Positions 39,972-49,023 of a stretch of 64,000 bases of DNA are shown here, piece after piece (position 1 is the stretch's first letter; every line of letters begins with the position of its first letter). The position numbers and the translations under genes are program-made. Source of the stretch: Streptomonospora mangrovi (GTDB taxonomy: Bacteria > Actinomycetota > Actinomycetes > Streptosporangiales > Streptosporangiaceae); NCBI RefSeq assembly GCF_027604915.1, contig NZ_JAJAQC010000003.1, positions 1 through 64,000 of the forward strand, in the 5' to 3' direction. Under the pieces are notes generated by a model. It did not search any database. It was not told the origin of the DNA and worked only from the letters and a program-made list of their open reading frames with translations.

Positions 39972-41788
39972 GCGGCGCGGGCGCGGCCGCCGGCGGCGCC
40001 CGGGTGGAGCTGTCGGGCTGGGGATGGCGGCACACCGGCCGCGCCTCCTGGGCGCTGCGCGGCGTGGACCTGGTGGTGGAGCCGGGCGAGCGCGTGCTGC
40101 TGCTGGGGCCGTCGGGAGCGGGCAAGAGCACCCTGCTGCACGCCATGGCCGGGCTCACCGGCGACCAGGGCGCCATCGGCGGCGACGAGGAGGGGCGGCT
40201 GCGCGTCGACGGCCGCCCCGCCGCCGCGGCGCGCGGCGTCTCGGCCCTGGTCGGGCAGGACCCCGAGAGCCAGTTGGTGATGGCGCGCGCCGGCGACGAC
40301 GTCGCCTTCGGCCCGGAGAACCTGGGCCTGGCGCGCGCCGAGATCTGGGCGCGCGTGCGCGCCACGCTCGACGCGGTCGGGTTCGCCCACGGCCTCGACC
40401 GCCCCACGGCCGCGCTGTCGGGCGGGGAGAAGCAGCGGTTGGTGCTGGCCGGGGCGCTGGCCATGCGCCCGCGCCTGCTGCTGCTGGACGAGCCGACCGC
40501 CAACCTCGACCGCGCCGGGGCCGCCCTGGTGCGCGGTGTGCTCGCCGACCTGCTGGAGCGCACCGGCGCCACGATGGTGCTGGTGGAGCACCGGGTGGCC
40601 GAGGTCACCGGCGGCACCGCCGGCGCCGCCGACCTGGTGGACCGCGTGGTGGTGGTCGAGCCCGGCGGCGGCGTGGTCGCCGACGGCTCCCCGGCCGCCG
40701 TCTTCGCCCGGCACGGCCGCGCGCTGGCCGAGCGGGGCGTGTGGATCCCCGGCCGCGAGCCGCGCCCCCGCCTGCCCGCCGCCGCCCCGGGCGGCGTCCT
40801 GGTCGAGGCGGCGGCGTGCACCGCCCGCGCGCCCGCGCCGCTGGGCGTGCTCGGCGGCCGGCCGGCGACCGTGCTGCGCGACGCCGACGCCGTGGTGCGG
40901 TCCGGGTGCGCCACGGCCCTCACCGGACCCAACGGCGCGGGAAAGTCCACCCTGCTGGGCCTGCTGGCCGGGCTGGCGCGCCCCGCGTCGGGCACGGTGG
41001 CCCCGCGCGGGCGGCTGGCCGAGGTGAGCGCGCGCCCGCTGGCGCGCTGGCCCGCCCGCCGCCTGGCCCGCCACGTCGGCACGGTGTTCCAGCACGCCGA
41101 GGACCAGTTCGTCACGGGCACCGTGCGCGACGAGCTCGCCTTCGGCCCGCGCCGCGCCGGCCTGGGCGCGACCGAGACCGCCCGGCGCGTGGCCGACCTG
41201 CTGGAGCGACTGCGCCTCACCGGCCTCGCCGACGCCCACCCCTTCACCCTCTCGGGTGGGGAGAAGCGCCGGCTGTCGGTGGCGACCGCGCTCAGCGCGG
41301 GCCCCGAGGCGGCGCCCGACGTGCTGCTGCTGGACGAGCCCACGTTCGGCCAGGACACCCGCACCTGGACGGAGCTGGTGGAACTGCTGGCCGACCTGCG
41401 CGCCGCCGACCGGGCGGTGGTGATGGCCACCCACGACGACCTGCTGCTGGACCGCCTGGCCGACACCGAGGTCGTGGTCGAGGGCGGCCGCACCCGTGCG
41501 GCCCGCGCCCCGGGCGGCGCCGCGCCCGCCGCCGGCCCGGCCGCCGAGGCGACCGCGACCGATTCCGCCACGCGGACCCCGCCCGCTCCCGCCGGCGGTC
41601 CGGCCGCCGAGCGGCCCGGACCGCAACCGCCCGCGCCCGACGCGCCCGCGCCTGACGCGACCGCGTCCGACGGGCTCACCCCCGACGCGCCCGCGCACCG
41701 CGCCGAGCCGACCGCCGCCGCCCCCGCCCCCGGCGCCGGCCGTGCCGACCGTGGCGCCCGCCGCGCCTCCCGCGAGGAGGACCGGTGA
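39968..41788 (+). CDS. ykoD: ECF transporter duplicated ATPase
   Basis: The 606-residue protein contains two ABC ATPase domains in one chain: Walker A GPSGAGKST and GPNGAGKST, signatures LSGGEKQRL and LSGGEKRRL, Walker B LLLLDEPTANLD and VLLLDEPTFGQD. The linker carries ~50 residues between the halves and the last ~95 residues are an Ala/Pro-rich tail not seen in most YkoD proteins. It drives uptake through YkoC and YkoE. ATG 39968 overlaps the ykoE stop and its TGA overlaps the ykoC GTG. Confidence 0.94.
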   Translation: MSGAGAAAGGARVELSGWGWRHTGRASWALRGVDLVVEPGERVLLLGPSGAGKSTLLHAMAGLTGDQGAIGGDEEGRLRVDGRPAAAARGVSALVGQDPESQLVMARAGDDVAFGPENLGLARAEIWARVRATLDAVGFAHGLDRPTAALSGGEKQRLVLAGALAMRPRLLLLDEPTANLDRAGAALVRGVLADLLERTGATMVLVEHRVAEVTGGTAGAADLVDRVVVVEPGGGVVADGSPAAVFARHGRALAERGVWIPGREPRPRLPAAAPGGVLVEAAACTARAPAPLGVLGGRPATVLRDADAVVRSGCATALTGPNGAGKSTLLGLLAGLARPASGTVAPRGRLAEVSARPLARWPARRLARHVGTVFQHAEDQFVTGTVRDELAFGPRRAGLGATETARRVADLLERLRLTGLADAHPFTLSGGEKRRLSVATALSAGPEAAPDVLLLDEPTFGQDTRTWTELVELLADLRAADRAVVMATHDDLLLDRLADTEVVVEGGRTRAARAPGGAAPAAGPAAEATATDSATRTPPAPAGGPAAERPGPQPPAPDAPAPDATASDGLTPDAPAHRAEPTAAAPAPGAGRADRGARRASREEDR

Positions 41789-42588
41789 CCGCGCCCCCCG
41801 GCACCCCGCCGCCCGCAGACCCCGGCACCGGCCCGGACCCCGGCCCCGCCGCCGCGCCGCCCCCGCGCGCCTGGCTCGCCCGCGCCAACCCGGCGGCCAA
41901 GCTGCTGGCCGCCGTGCTCGTCGCCGCCGGGCTGGTGCCCGTGGTCGACCCCGTCACCAGCGGGCTGGTGCTCGCCGCGGCCCTGCCCCTGGCGGCGTTC
42001 TCCGGGCTGCGCGGCGCGCGCCTGGCCGCCCTCGGCCTGCCGCTGCCGGCCATGGCCGCCGCCGTGGGCCTGGTCAACCTGGTCTTCGGCCAGGACGGCC
42101 CGGCGGGCGCGCTGGGCGCCGCCGTGCGGCTGCTGGCCATCGCCGTGCCCAGCGTCCTCGCCGCCGCCACCAGCGACCCCACCGACACCGCCGACGCGCT
42201 GGTGCAGCGGCTCAGGGTGCCCGAGCGCCCGGCCGTCGCGGTGCTGGCGGCGCTGCGGCTGGTGCCGCTGCTGGCCGCGCAGTGGCGCACCCTCGGGGCG
42301 GCGCGCCGCGCGCGCGGCCTGGAGGCCGGCGCCAACCCGGCGCGCGCCCTGGGCGTCCTGCTGGGCAAGGTGTTCGCGCTCCTGGTGCGGGCGGTGCGCA
42401 CCGGCACCTCCCTGGCCATGGCCATGGACACCCGCGCCTTCGGCACCGGACCCCGAAGCCACGCCCGCCCCAGCCGCTGGCGCCCCGCCGACACCGCGCT
42501 GGTGGCGGGCACGGCCGCCGTGCTGTGCGCGGCGCACCTGGTGTCGCTGGCGGCCGGCACCTGGCAGCCGCTGGGGTTCGGCGGCTGA
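41785..42588 (+). CDS. ykoC: ECF transporter transmembrane (T) component
   Basis: The 267-residue protein has several membrane helices and the T-component coupling motifs ARRARGLEAG and a similar later region (MAMDTRAFGTG), which touch the ATPases. It completes the thiamine-precursor ECF importer. GTG 41785 overlaps the ykoD stop. The first ~30 residues are Pro/Ala-rich. Confidence 0.93.
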   Translation: MTAPPGTPPPADPGTGPDPGPAAAPPPRAWLARANPAAKLLAAVLVAAGLVPVVDPVTSGLVLAAALPLAAFSGLRGARLAALGLPLPAMAAAVGLVNLVFGQDGPAGALGAAVRLLAIAVPSVLAAATSDPTDTADALVQRLRVPERPAVAVLAALRLVPLLAAQWRTLGAARRARGLEAGANPARALGVLLGKVFALLVRAVRTGTSLAMAMDTRAFGTGPRSHARPSRWRPADTALVAGTAAVLCAAHLVSLAAGTWQPLGFGG

Positions 42589-42670
42589 CCGCGGCGCGCC
42601 GCCAGTGGTAGGTATGGAGGCGCGCCCGCCGCGTGCGGGGCCGGACTGACGCGATGCGAAGGAGTGCCGG

Positions 42671-43480
42671 GTGAGTGGTGTGGACGAGACCTCGGGCGAG
42701 TTCGTCGGTGTGGAGCGGGACCCGGAGACCCCGGCCGTGGCGGTCGTCCGCCTCAACCGACCCAAGATGAACGCCCTCAACGGCCGGATGCAGCGCGAAC
42801 TGGCCGAGGCCGCCCGCCGGGTGGCCGACGACGACTCCGTGCGCGCCGTCGTGCTCTACGGCGGCGAGCGCGTCTTCGCGGCCGGCGCCGACGTCAAGGA
42901 GATGGCCGAGATGGGCTACGCCGATATGGCCGCCCACTCCCGGGTCCTCCAGGGGGCGTGCACGGCCGTGGCGCGGATCCCCAAGCCCGTGGTCGCCGCC
43001 ATCACCGGCTACGCCCTGGGCGGCGGCCTGGAGGTCGCGCTGTGCGCCGACTTCCGCGTGGCCGCCGAGGACGCCAAGCTGGGCCAGCCCGAGATCCAGT
43101 TGGGCGTGATCCCCGGCGCCGGCGGCACCCAGCGGCTGCCCCGCCTGGTGGGGCCGGCCCGCGCCAAGGATTTGATCTTCACCGGCCGCCACGTCGGCGC
43201 GGCCGAGGCGCTGGCCATGGGCCTGATCGACGCCATCGTGCCGGCGGGCGACGTCTACGCCCACGCCGTCGCCATGGCGGCCAGCTACGCCAACGGCCCG
43301 GCGCTGGCGCTGCGCGCCGCCAAGCAGGCCATCGACGACGGCCTGGAGACCGACCTGGACACCGGTCTGGAGATCGAGCGGCTGCACTTCGCGGGGCTGT
43401 TCGCCACCGAGGACCAGAAGACCGGCATGCGCGGCTTCGTGGAGCACGGCCCAGGCAAGGCGCGCTTCTCGGGCCGCTGA
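42671..43480 (+). CDS. Enoyl-CoA hydratase/isomerase family protein
   Basis: The 269-residue crotonase-fold enzyme has the oxyanion-hole segments AAGADVKEM and GYALGGGLEVALCADFRVAAEDAKLGQPEIQLGVIPGAGGTQRLPRLVG, with both Glu positions of true hydratases kept (GGLE, PEI). It should hydrate trans-2-enoyl-CoA in fatty-acid or related degradation. GTG 42671 has GAAGGAG 7 nt upstream. etfBA lies further downstream, which fits beta-oxidation, though not in the same operon. Confidence 0.94.
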   Translation: MSGVDETSGEFVGVERDPETPAVAVVRLNRPKMNALNGRMQRELAEAARRVADDDSVRAVVLYGGERVFAAGADVKEMAEMGYADMAAHSRVLQGACTAVARIPKPVVAAITGYALGGGLEVALCADFRVAAEDAKLGQPEIQLGVIPGAGGTQRLPRLVGPARAKDLIFTGRHVGAAEALAMGLIDAIVPAGDVYAHAVAMAASYANGPALALRAAKQAIDDGLETDLDTGLEIERLHFAGLFATEDQKTGMRGFVEHGPGKARFSGR

Positions 43481-43595
43481 CCGCACCACCGGCGCGCCCG
43501 CCTCCGGCAGTCCGCGCGACCCGTGCGGCCCGCGCGGGCGCGCTCCCGCCGCCCCTGGGCGGCACAGCCAACCACCGACGAGAGAGACGACAGCC

Positions 43596-44132
43596 ATGTG
43601 GGGATTGAAGACCGAGCCTGCGCTGGAGCGCGAGGACCTGGTGGCGGCGCCGGTCGCGGCCGCCCTGCGCGAGTGGGCGCCGGCCGACCGGGTGCTGGTC
43701 GCGCCCATCGACCCCGACCTCGCCGACACCGCCAACTGCGCGGCGGCCTACGGCATCCCGATGGGCGCCTCGGCCAACTGCGTCGTCATCGCCGCCAAGC
43801 GCGCCGGGCAGGTGCGCATGGCCGCCTGCGTGGTGCTGGCCACCACCCGCGCCGACGTCAACGGGGTGGCCCGCCGCCACCTGGAGGCGCGCAAGGCGTC
43901 GTTCGCCCCGCAGGACGACGCGGTGGCCGCCACGGGCATGGAGTACGGCGGCATCACCCCCATCGGCCTGCCCGCCGAGTGGCCGGTTCTGGTCGACGAG
44001 GCCGTGCTGGAGGCCGGGCACGTGGTCGTGGGCAGCGGCCTGCGCGGCTCCAAGCTGGTGCTGCCCGGCGCCGACCTGGCCGAACTGCCCGGCGCCCAGC
44101 CGCTCGCCGGGCTCGGCGTGCGCACCGACTGA
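43596..44132 (+). CDS. YbaK/EbsC-family aminoacyl-tRNA deacylase-like protein
   Basis: The 178-residue protein matches the YbaK fold (SANCVVIAAKRAGQVRMAACVVLATTRADVNGVARRHL, MEYGGITPIGLP, VVGSGLRGSKLVLPGADL). Family members remove wrongly attached amino acids from tRNA in trans. The exact substrate cannot be told. An AGAGAGACGACAG stretch before ATG 43596 includes a GAGAG ribosome-like site. Confidence 0.9.
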   Translation: MWGLKTEPALEREDLVAAPVAAALREWAPADRVLVAPIDPDLADTANCAAAYGIPMGASANCVVIAAKRAGQVRMAACVVLATTRADVNGVARRHLEARKASFAPQDDAVAATGMEYGGITPIGLPAEWPVLVDEAVLEAGHVVVGSGLRGSKLVLPGADLAELPGAQPLAGLGVRTD

Positions 44133-44223
44133 GCCCGCGCGGCGCCGCCGCGCACCTCGGCGCACCCCGGCGAGCCCGGGCGAGCGTTGCCGCACCGTCG
44201 CGCCGCCGCCGCGCCCCGGCCGC

Positions 44224-44255
44224 GCGCCCCGGCGGGTGAGCCCCCGCCGGGGCGC
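44224..44255 (+). terminator. Hairpin after ybaK-like gene
   Basis: A perfect 13-bp GC stem with a 6-nt loop lies about 90 nt after the stop codon. It has no T run but is strong. Confidence 0.55.
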
Positions 44256-44648
44256 CCGCCCCACCGCCCGCTCCCGCCGGGCGCCCCGTACCGCCGGGCG
44301 CCCGGCGCGTGACCGAGTCCGCCGCCGCCAACCCCGGCCGCGGCGCGGATCCGGAACCAGCGCCGGTTTATCTGCGTCATACTCATGTGGTCGCCCGAAC
44401 GCCGTGCAGAGCGGTCTGGGCCGCGGCCGGCCGTGCGCGGCCGAGCGGTCCGGCCGGTGCGCGCCGGCCAGGGCGCCCGCCCTGGGGCGGGAACCCCGTC
44501 CGGCGGCGCCGGACGACGTGGTGCTTGTTGAGCGTGAGCGGTGGCGGAGCCGACCCCCCGGGGCCCGGCCTCCGGCCTCCGGCCCGGCCATCCCGCAGCG
44601 GATAGGCTGGAAGTCGTGGTGTGCCAGGTTTGAGGGGATGAATTCGCA
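44256..44648. other. Gene-free stretch before the kinase gene
   Basis: I see no convincing gene. A GTG-started frame at 44309-44605 has an early protein-like section but becomes Arg/Pro/Gly-rich without domain character. An AT-rich spot (44367-44391) may be a promoter. TAGGCT at 44603-44608 is a good -10 box for the kinase gene, predicting a ~35-nt leader. Confidence 0.4.
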
Positions 44649-46772
44649 ATGGCAATGTCGGCAGGTTTCCCCGAGAGCGAGGAGCTGCCGGAACGCGTCG
44701 GCCCGTACCTGATCCGCCGCCGTATCGGCCAGGGCGGCATGGGCGTCGTGTACCAAGCCGTCGACCCCCGGCAGGACCGGCTCGTCGCGATCAAGGTGCT
44801 GCGCTCCGAGGTCGCCGGCGACCACATCGCCCGCGCGCGCCTGGCCCGCGAGGTCGCCACGATGCGCCGCGTGCACAGCCGCAACGTCGCCGAGGTGATC
44901 GACGCCGACACCGACGCCGAGCTGCCGTGGGTCGTCACCGAGTACATCCCCGGCCCCACCCTCGACTCCACCGTGACCGACCACGGGCCGCTGCGGGGCC
45001 GCGCGCTCACCCGGTTCGTCAGCGGCCTGGCGCGGGCGATCGACGACATCCACGCCGTCGAGGTCATCCACCGCGACCTCAAACCGGGCAACGTCATCAT
45101 CTCCAACGGCGAGCCCATCGTCATCGACTTCGGGATCGCCCACGCCGTCGACGGCGCCAAGCTCACCCAGACCGGCACGTTCGTGGGCACGCCCAGCTAC
45201 CTGTCGCCCGAGGTGATCGAGGGCACCGACCTCGGCCCGGCCACCGACATCCACGCCTGGGGCGCCACCGTGGCCTTCGCCGCCACCGGCCACCCCCCCT
45301 ACGGCGCGGGGTCCTTCGAGGTGATCTTCTTCCGGATCCTCAACGGCGAGATCAACCTCGACGGCATGCCCTCGGCGCTCCAGCCGCTGGTCGAGGCCGC
45401 CGTCTCGCGCGACATGTCGGCCCGGCCCACCGCCGCCCAGCTCGTCGCCCAGACCGGCCGCCTCAACCTCGACCTCCCCTGGACCGAGGACGCCGCCTAC
45501 ACCGGCAGCGGCCTGACCGGCAACCACACCGTGCAGGCGCCCCACCACTCCGCCGGCGGGCGCACCGCCGACCACGGCGGGGGCGGCGCCACCGGTTGGG
45601 GCGCGGCCGCCGCCGGCGCGGCCGGGGCCGCCGCGGGCGCCGGCGCCGGAGCGCTCGCCGGGTCGGCCATGGGCGCCGACACCCCCGGCACCGACCTTCC
45701 CGGCGGTGCCGACCGCACGATGGCCGCCGGATCGGGTGGCGCCGACCGCACGATGGCGGCCGGGCCGGGCGGTGCGGACCGCACGATGGCGGCCGGGCCG
45801 GGCGGTGCGGACCGCACGATGGCGGCCGGATCGGGTGGCGCCGACCGCACGATGGCCGCCGGATCGGGCGGCGCCGAGCACACCATGCGCGCCGACCCCG
45901 ACGACCTGGTGCAGCGCGAAACCGGCCAGGCCGGCCCCTACACCGCCGACGACGCCGACGACGACCAGATGGCGCCGCGCACCCAGTTCTTCAACTCCAC
46001 GCTGCGCCCCGAGGAGTTCCGCGACATCCTCACCCCCGTCGAGGAGCGCCGCGCCGGCCAGGTCGGCCGCTACGGCGACGAGGACGACGACGAAGAGGAC
46101 CGCGGCGGGTTCCTCACCCGCTTCCGCCGGGGCGGCGGCGACCGCCTCAGCGACTACATCGACACCGACGACGACGCCGAGGACGACGACTACGAGGATG
46201 AGCCGCGCCACCTGCCGTGGCTGCTGATCATCCCCGTGCTCGCCTTCCTCACCGGGTTCACCCTGGCCATCCCCGACATCGGCGTGCTGGTCGGCGTGCT
46301 CGCCGCCTCGGTGCTGGGCGCGCTCGACACCGTCAAGGTCGAGCACGCCCGCCGGCTCCAGACCCGGGGCCCGCGCAGCTCCGACCACATGGTGATCGCG
46401 CTGAGCATGCCGTGGGCGGTGCTGCGCACCCTGGGCCGCACCCTGCTCTACGGGCTGGGCTACCTGCTCGCCGGGATCGTGGTGGGGATCGTCATCGGCC
46501 TGATGACCGGCACCAACAACCCCAACAACGTCACCGCCTACGCCCTGGGCCTGGTGGTGCTGCTCAGCTTCGTGGGGCCCAACGGCCGGGGCGCCATGCG
46601 CCAGGCCCGCTCCACCATCGAGGGCATCGCGGTGCGCAACACCTACGTCTACTGGGGCGCGATCGTGGTGCCGGTGCTGCTGGCCCTGCTGGTGCTGTCC
46701 TACGGCCTGGGCGCGCACTCCTACTGGCTGATCCCCGGCGGCCCCTCCAACTGGGCGCTGTTCGGCGGCTGA
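44649..46772 (+). CDS. Transmembrane Ser/Thr protein kinase with an 11-residue tandem repeat
   Basis: The 707-residue protein begins with a Hanks-type kinase: GQGGMG loop (about 28), ATP-binding Lys in AIKVL (about 47), catalytic HRDLKPGN (about 140-147), DFG (as VIDFGIAH), GTPSYLSPE. Residues ~352-413 hold five near-identical copies and one worn copy of GGADRTMAAG(S/P). An acidic linker (DDDDEED, DTDDDAEDDDYEDE) follows, then about four to five membrane helices from ~521 to the end. The kinase domain is cytoplasmic. No extracellular PASTA domains are present. The repeated Thr residues are possible phosphorylation sites. Confidence 0.93.
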   Translation: MAMSAGFPESEELPERVGPYLIRRRIGQGGMGVVYQAVDPRQDRLVAIKVLRSEVAGDHIARARLAREVATMRRVHSRNVAEVIDADTDAELPWVVTEYIPGPTLDSTVTDHGPLRGRALTRFVSGLARAIDDIHAVEVIHRDLKPGNVIISNGEPIVIDFGIAHAVDGAKLTQTGTFVGTPSYLSPEVIEGTDLGPATDIHAWGATVAFAATGHPPYGAGSFEVIFFRILNGEINLDGMPSALQPLVEAAVSRDMSARPTAAQLVAQTGRLNLDLPWTEDAAYTGSGLTGNHTVQAPHHSAGGRTADHGGGGATGWGAAAAGAAGAAAGAGAGALAGSAMGADTPGTDLPGGADRTMAAGSGGADRTMAAGPGGADRTMAAGPGGADRTMAAGSGGADRTMAAGSGGAEHTMRADPDDLVQRETGQAGPYTADDADDDQMAPRTQFFNSTLRPEEFRDILTPVEERRAGQVGRYGDEDDDEEDRGGFLTRFRRGGGDRLSDYIDTDDDAEDDDYEDEPRHLPWLLIIPVLAFLTGFTLAIPDIGVLVGVLAASVLGALDTVKVEHARRLQTRGPRSSDHMVIALSMPWAVLRTLGRTLLYGLGYLLAGIVVGIVIGLMTGTNNPNNVTAYALGLVVLLSFVGPNGRGAMRQARSTIEGIAVRNTYVYWGAIVVPVLLALLVLSYGLGAHSYWLIPGGPSNWALFGG
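45702..45887 (+). repeat. 33-bp tandem repeat inside the kinase gene
   Basis: Five good copies and a degenerate sixth of a 33-bp unit encode GGADRTMAAG plus Ser or Pro. Copies differ mainly at third positions, so the array is not brand-new and the protein sequence is kept. Confidence 0.9.
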
Positions 46773-46783
46773 GCCCCGCCCGC

Positions 46784-46812
46784 GCGGCGCCGACCGGGCT
46801 CGGCGGCGCCGC
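46784..46812 (+). terminator. Hairpin after the kinase gene
   Basis: A perfect 9-bp GC stem with an 11-nt loop starts 11 nt after the kinase stop; there is no T run. Confidence 0.5.
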
Positions 46813-47031
46813 CTGCGCCGCTGGGGCGGGGGCGGGTTCGCCCCGGGGGCTACCAGCCAGTAACATCGGGGTGGAAGGCAGAGTACGCAGGCGGGAGGCG
46901 TGACGTGAACGCCGCCCCGCCACCCGATGGCATCGATTGCATTTGGCACCCTTAGGGGCCACGGACGCGCCAGGCGTCCGCGCCGTCCGAGTGGGCGACG
47001 CATGGAGTGCAGGGGAGGTCGGCCACCGGCC

Positions 47032-47811
47032 ATGAATATTGTCGTTTTGGTCAAGCAGGTCCCGGACACGGCGACCGAGCGCAAGCTCTCGTCCGATGAC
47101 AACACGCTGGACCGCGCGGCGTCCGACGGCGTCATCAACGAGCTGGACGAGTACGCCATCGAGGAGGCGCTGCTCCTCAAGGAGAAGCACGGCGGCGAGG
47201 TCACCATCCTGACGATGGGACCCGACCAGGCCACCGACTCCATCCGCAAGGCCCTGTCCATGGGCGCCGACAAGGCCGTCCACCTCGTGGACGACGCCCT
47301 GCACGGCTCCGACGCCCTCCAGACCGCCTACGCCCTGTCCAAGGCGCTGGGCACCCTGGAGTTCGACCTCGTCGTGCTGGGCTCGGAGTCCACCGACGCG
47401 CGCACCGGCATCGTCGGCGCGGCGCTGGCCGAGTACCTCGGCCTGCCGCAGCTCACCCTCGCCGGCAAGGTCGACGTCGACGGCCAGGCCATCCGCATCC
47501 AGCGCGCCACCGACTACGGCCACGACGTGGTCGAGGCGCAGCTCCCGGCGGTGGTGTCGGTCGTCGAGAAGATCAACGAGCCGCGCTACCCGTCGTTCAA
47601 GCTCATCATGCAGGCCAAGAAGAAGCCGGTCGCCAAGCTGAGCGCCGCCGACGCCGGCATCGACACCGCCCTGGTCGGCCTGGGCAACGCGGCCACCGAG
47701 ACCGTCGACTTCGCGCCGGCCCCGCCCCGCGCCGCCGGCACCGTCATCAAGGACGAGGGCGACGGCGGCGTGAAGGCCGCCGACTTCCTCGCCGAGAAGA
47801 AGTTCGTGTAG
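47032..47811 (+). CDS. etfB: Electron transfer flavoprotein beta subunit
   Basis: The 259-residue EtfB (NIVVLVKQVPDTATERKL, GPDQATDSIRKALSMGADKAVHL, GSESTDARTGIVGAALAEYLGLP) pairs with EtfA, binds AMP and carries electrons from acyl-CoA dehydrogenases to the quinone pool. GGGGAGG lies a rather long 13 nt before ATG 47032. A -10-like TAACAT at 46861-46866 may start the operon, leaving a ~160-nt leader. etfA follows 29 nt later. Confidence 0.96.
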   Translation: MNIVVLVKQVPDTATERKLSSDDNTLDRAASDGVINELDEYAIEEALLLKEKHGGEVTILTMGPDQATDSIRKALSMGADKAVHLVDDALHGSDALQTAYALSKALGTLEFDLVVLGSESTDARTGIVGAALAEYLGLPQLTLAGKVDVDGQAIRIQRATDYGHDVVEAQLPAVVSVVEKINEPRYPSFKLIMQAKKKPVAKLSAADAGIDTALVGLGNAATETVDFAPAPPRAAGTVIKDEGDGGVKAADFLAEKKFV

Positions 47812-47840
47812 GTCCGGCGAGACAGGAAGGATTGACTGAC

Positions 47841-48785
47841 ATGGCTGAAGTCCTCGTCCTCGTCGACCACGTCGACGGTGAGGTCAAGAAGGTCACCACC
47901 GAGCTGCTGACGGCCGCCCGCCGTGTCGGCGAGCCCTCGGCGGTGTGGATCGGCGACGGCGCCGAGGCGGCCCAGGCCCGCCTCGCCGAGTTCGGCGCGG
48001 TGAAGGTCTACGCCGCCTCCGCCGAGCTGAACGACTACGTGGTGGCCCCCAAGGCCGAACTGCTGGCCCACCTCGCCCGCGAGAAGTCCGCCGCCGCCGT
48101 CCTGGTCTCGGCCACCCCCGAGAACAAGGAGGTCGCCGGGCGCGCCGCCGTGAAGCTCGGCTCGGGCGTGCTGACCGACGTGGTCGACCTCACGGCCGAC
48201 CTCGTGGCCGAGCACAGCGTCTTCGGCGGTGCCGTGGTCACCCACGCCCGGGTGCGCACCGGCGTGCCCGTCGTGGCGGTGCGGCCCAACTCCGTGCCCG
48301 CCGAGCCCGCCCCGGCCCAGGCCGAGGTGGAGCAGGTGTCGGTGGAGCTGTCCGCCGCCGCCACCGCCGCCCGCGTGGTCGAGCGCGTGGTGCAGGAGAA
48401 GGGCGCGCGCCCGGAGCTGACCGAGGCCGCGATCGTGGTCTCGGGCGGGCGCGGTGTGGGCTCCGACGACTTCACCGTCGTGGAGAACCTGGCCGACGCC
48501 CTCGGCGCGGCCGTGGGCGCCTCGCGCGCGGCGGTCGACTCCGGCTGGTACCCCAACCAGTTCCAGGTCGGCCAGACCGGCAAGACCGTCAGCCCCAACC
48601 TGTACGTCGCCCTGGGGATCTCCGGCGCGATCCAGCACCGGGCCGGCATGCAGACCTCGAAGAACATCGTCGCGGTCAACAAGGACCCCGAGGCCCCCAT
48701 CTTCGAGCTGGCCGACTTCGGCGTGGTCGGCGACCTCCACACGGTGGCGCCGCAGCTCACCGAGGAGATCAACAAGCGCAGGTGA
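47841..48785 (+). CDS. etfA: Electron transfer flavoprotein alpha subunit
   Basis: The 314-residue EtfA has the C-terminal FAD-binding region (SGGRGVGS, DSGWYPNQFQVGQTGKTV, YVALGISGAIQHRAGMQTSK, VAVNKDPEAPIF). It forms the FAD-containing half of the ETF dimer. ATG 47841 is preferred over an in-frame TTG 9 nt earlier because AGGAAGGA then lies at a good distance. Confidence 0.96.
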   Translation: MAEVLVLVDHVDGEVKKVTTELLTAARRVGEPSAVWIGDGAEAAQARLAEFGAVKVYAASAELNDYVVAPKAELLAHLAREKSAAAVLVSATPENKEVAGRAAVKLGSGVLTDVVDLTADLVAEHSVFGGAVVTHARVRTGVPVVAVRPNSVPAEPAPAQAEVEQVSVELSAAATAARVVERVVQEKGARPELTEAAIVVSGGRGVGSDDFTVVENLADALGAAVGASRAAVDSGWYPNQFQVGQTGKTVSPNLYVALGISGAIQHRAGMQTSKNIVAVNKDPEAPIFELADFGVVGDLHTVAPQLTEEINKRR

Positions 48786-48850
48786 GCGCCGCACGGCGCC
48801 GGCGCGGTGCGTCCGCGCGGCGCCGGCAGGGCGCCCGCGGGCGTCCGCAC

Positions 48851-48880
48851 GGCCCCGGGAGGCAGCCGCCGCCCGGGGCC
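48851..48880 (+). terminator. Hairpin after etfBA
   Basis: A 9-10-bp GC stem (GGCCCCGGG with CCCGGGGCC) and 12-nt loop lie 66 nt after the etfA stop. A second imperfect hairpin precedes it at about 48795-48828. Confidence 0.55.
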
Positions 48881-49004
48881 GCGGCGTGTCCGGGGGAGGG
48901 GCGCGTGCGGGGGAGGGCGGGCGGGCCGGGGCGGTCGGGGCGCGGGCTCCCCGGGGTGAGGCGCGAAGGCCGGGGCGCGGCCGAGGCCACCCGGTGCGCC
49001 GCCG

Positions 49005-49023
49005 TATGCTGGACACCGCCATG
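49005..49023 (+). promoter_or_regulatory. -10 box just before the cysteine desulfurase gene
   Basis: TATGCT (49005-49010) ends 10 nt before ATG 49021, with no ribosome site between; the message would have a leader of only a few bases. Confidence 0.5.

Noticed and set aside
44309-44605. 98-residue GTG frame before the kinase gene
   Set aside because: Only the first few residues look protein-like; the rest is Arg/Pro/Gly-rich and there is no ribosome site or domain.
45702-45887. CRISPR array
   Set aside because: The 33-bp units are directly joined without spacers and encode a kept peptide repeat inside a kinase gene.
43179-47273. 1364-residue minus-strand frame opposite the ECH-kinase-etfB region
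   Set aside because: Low-complexity shadow of well-supported plus-strand genes.
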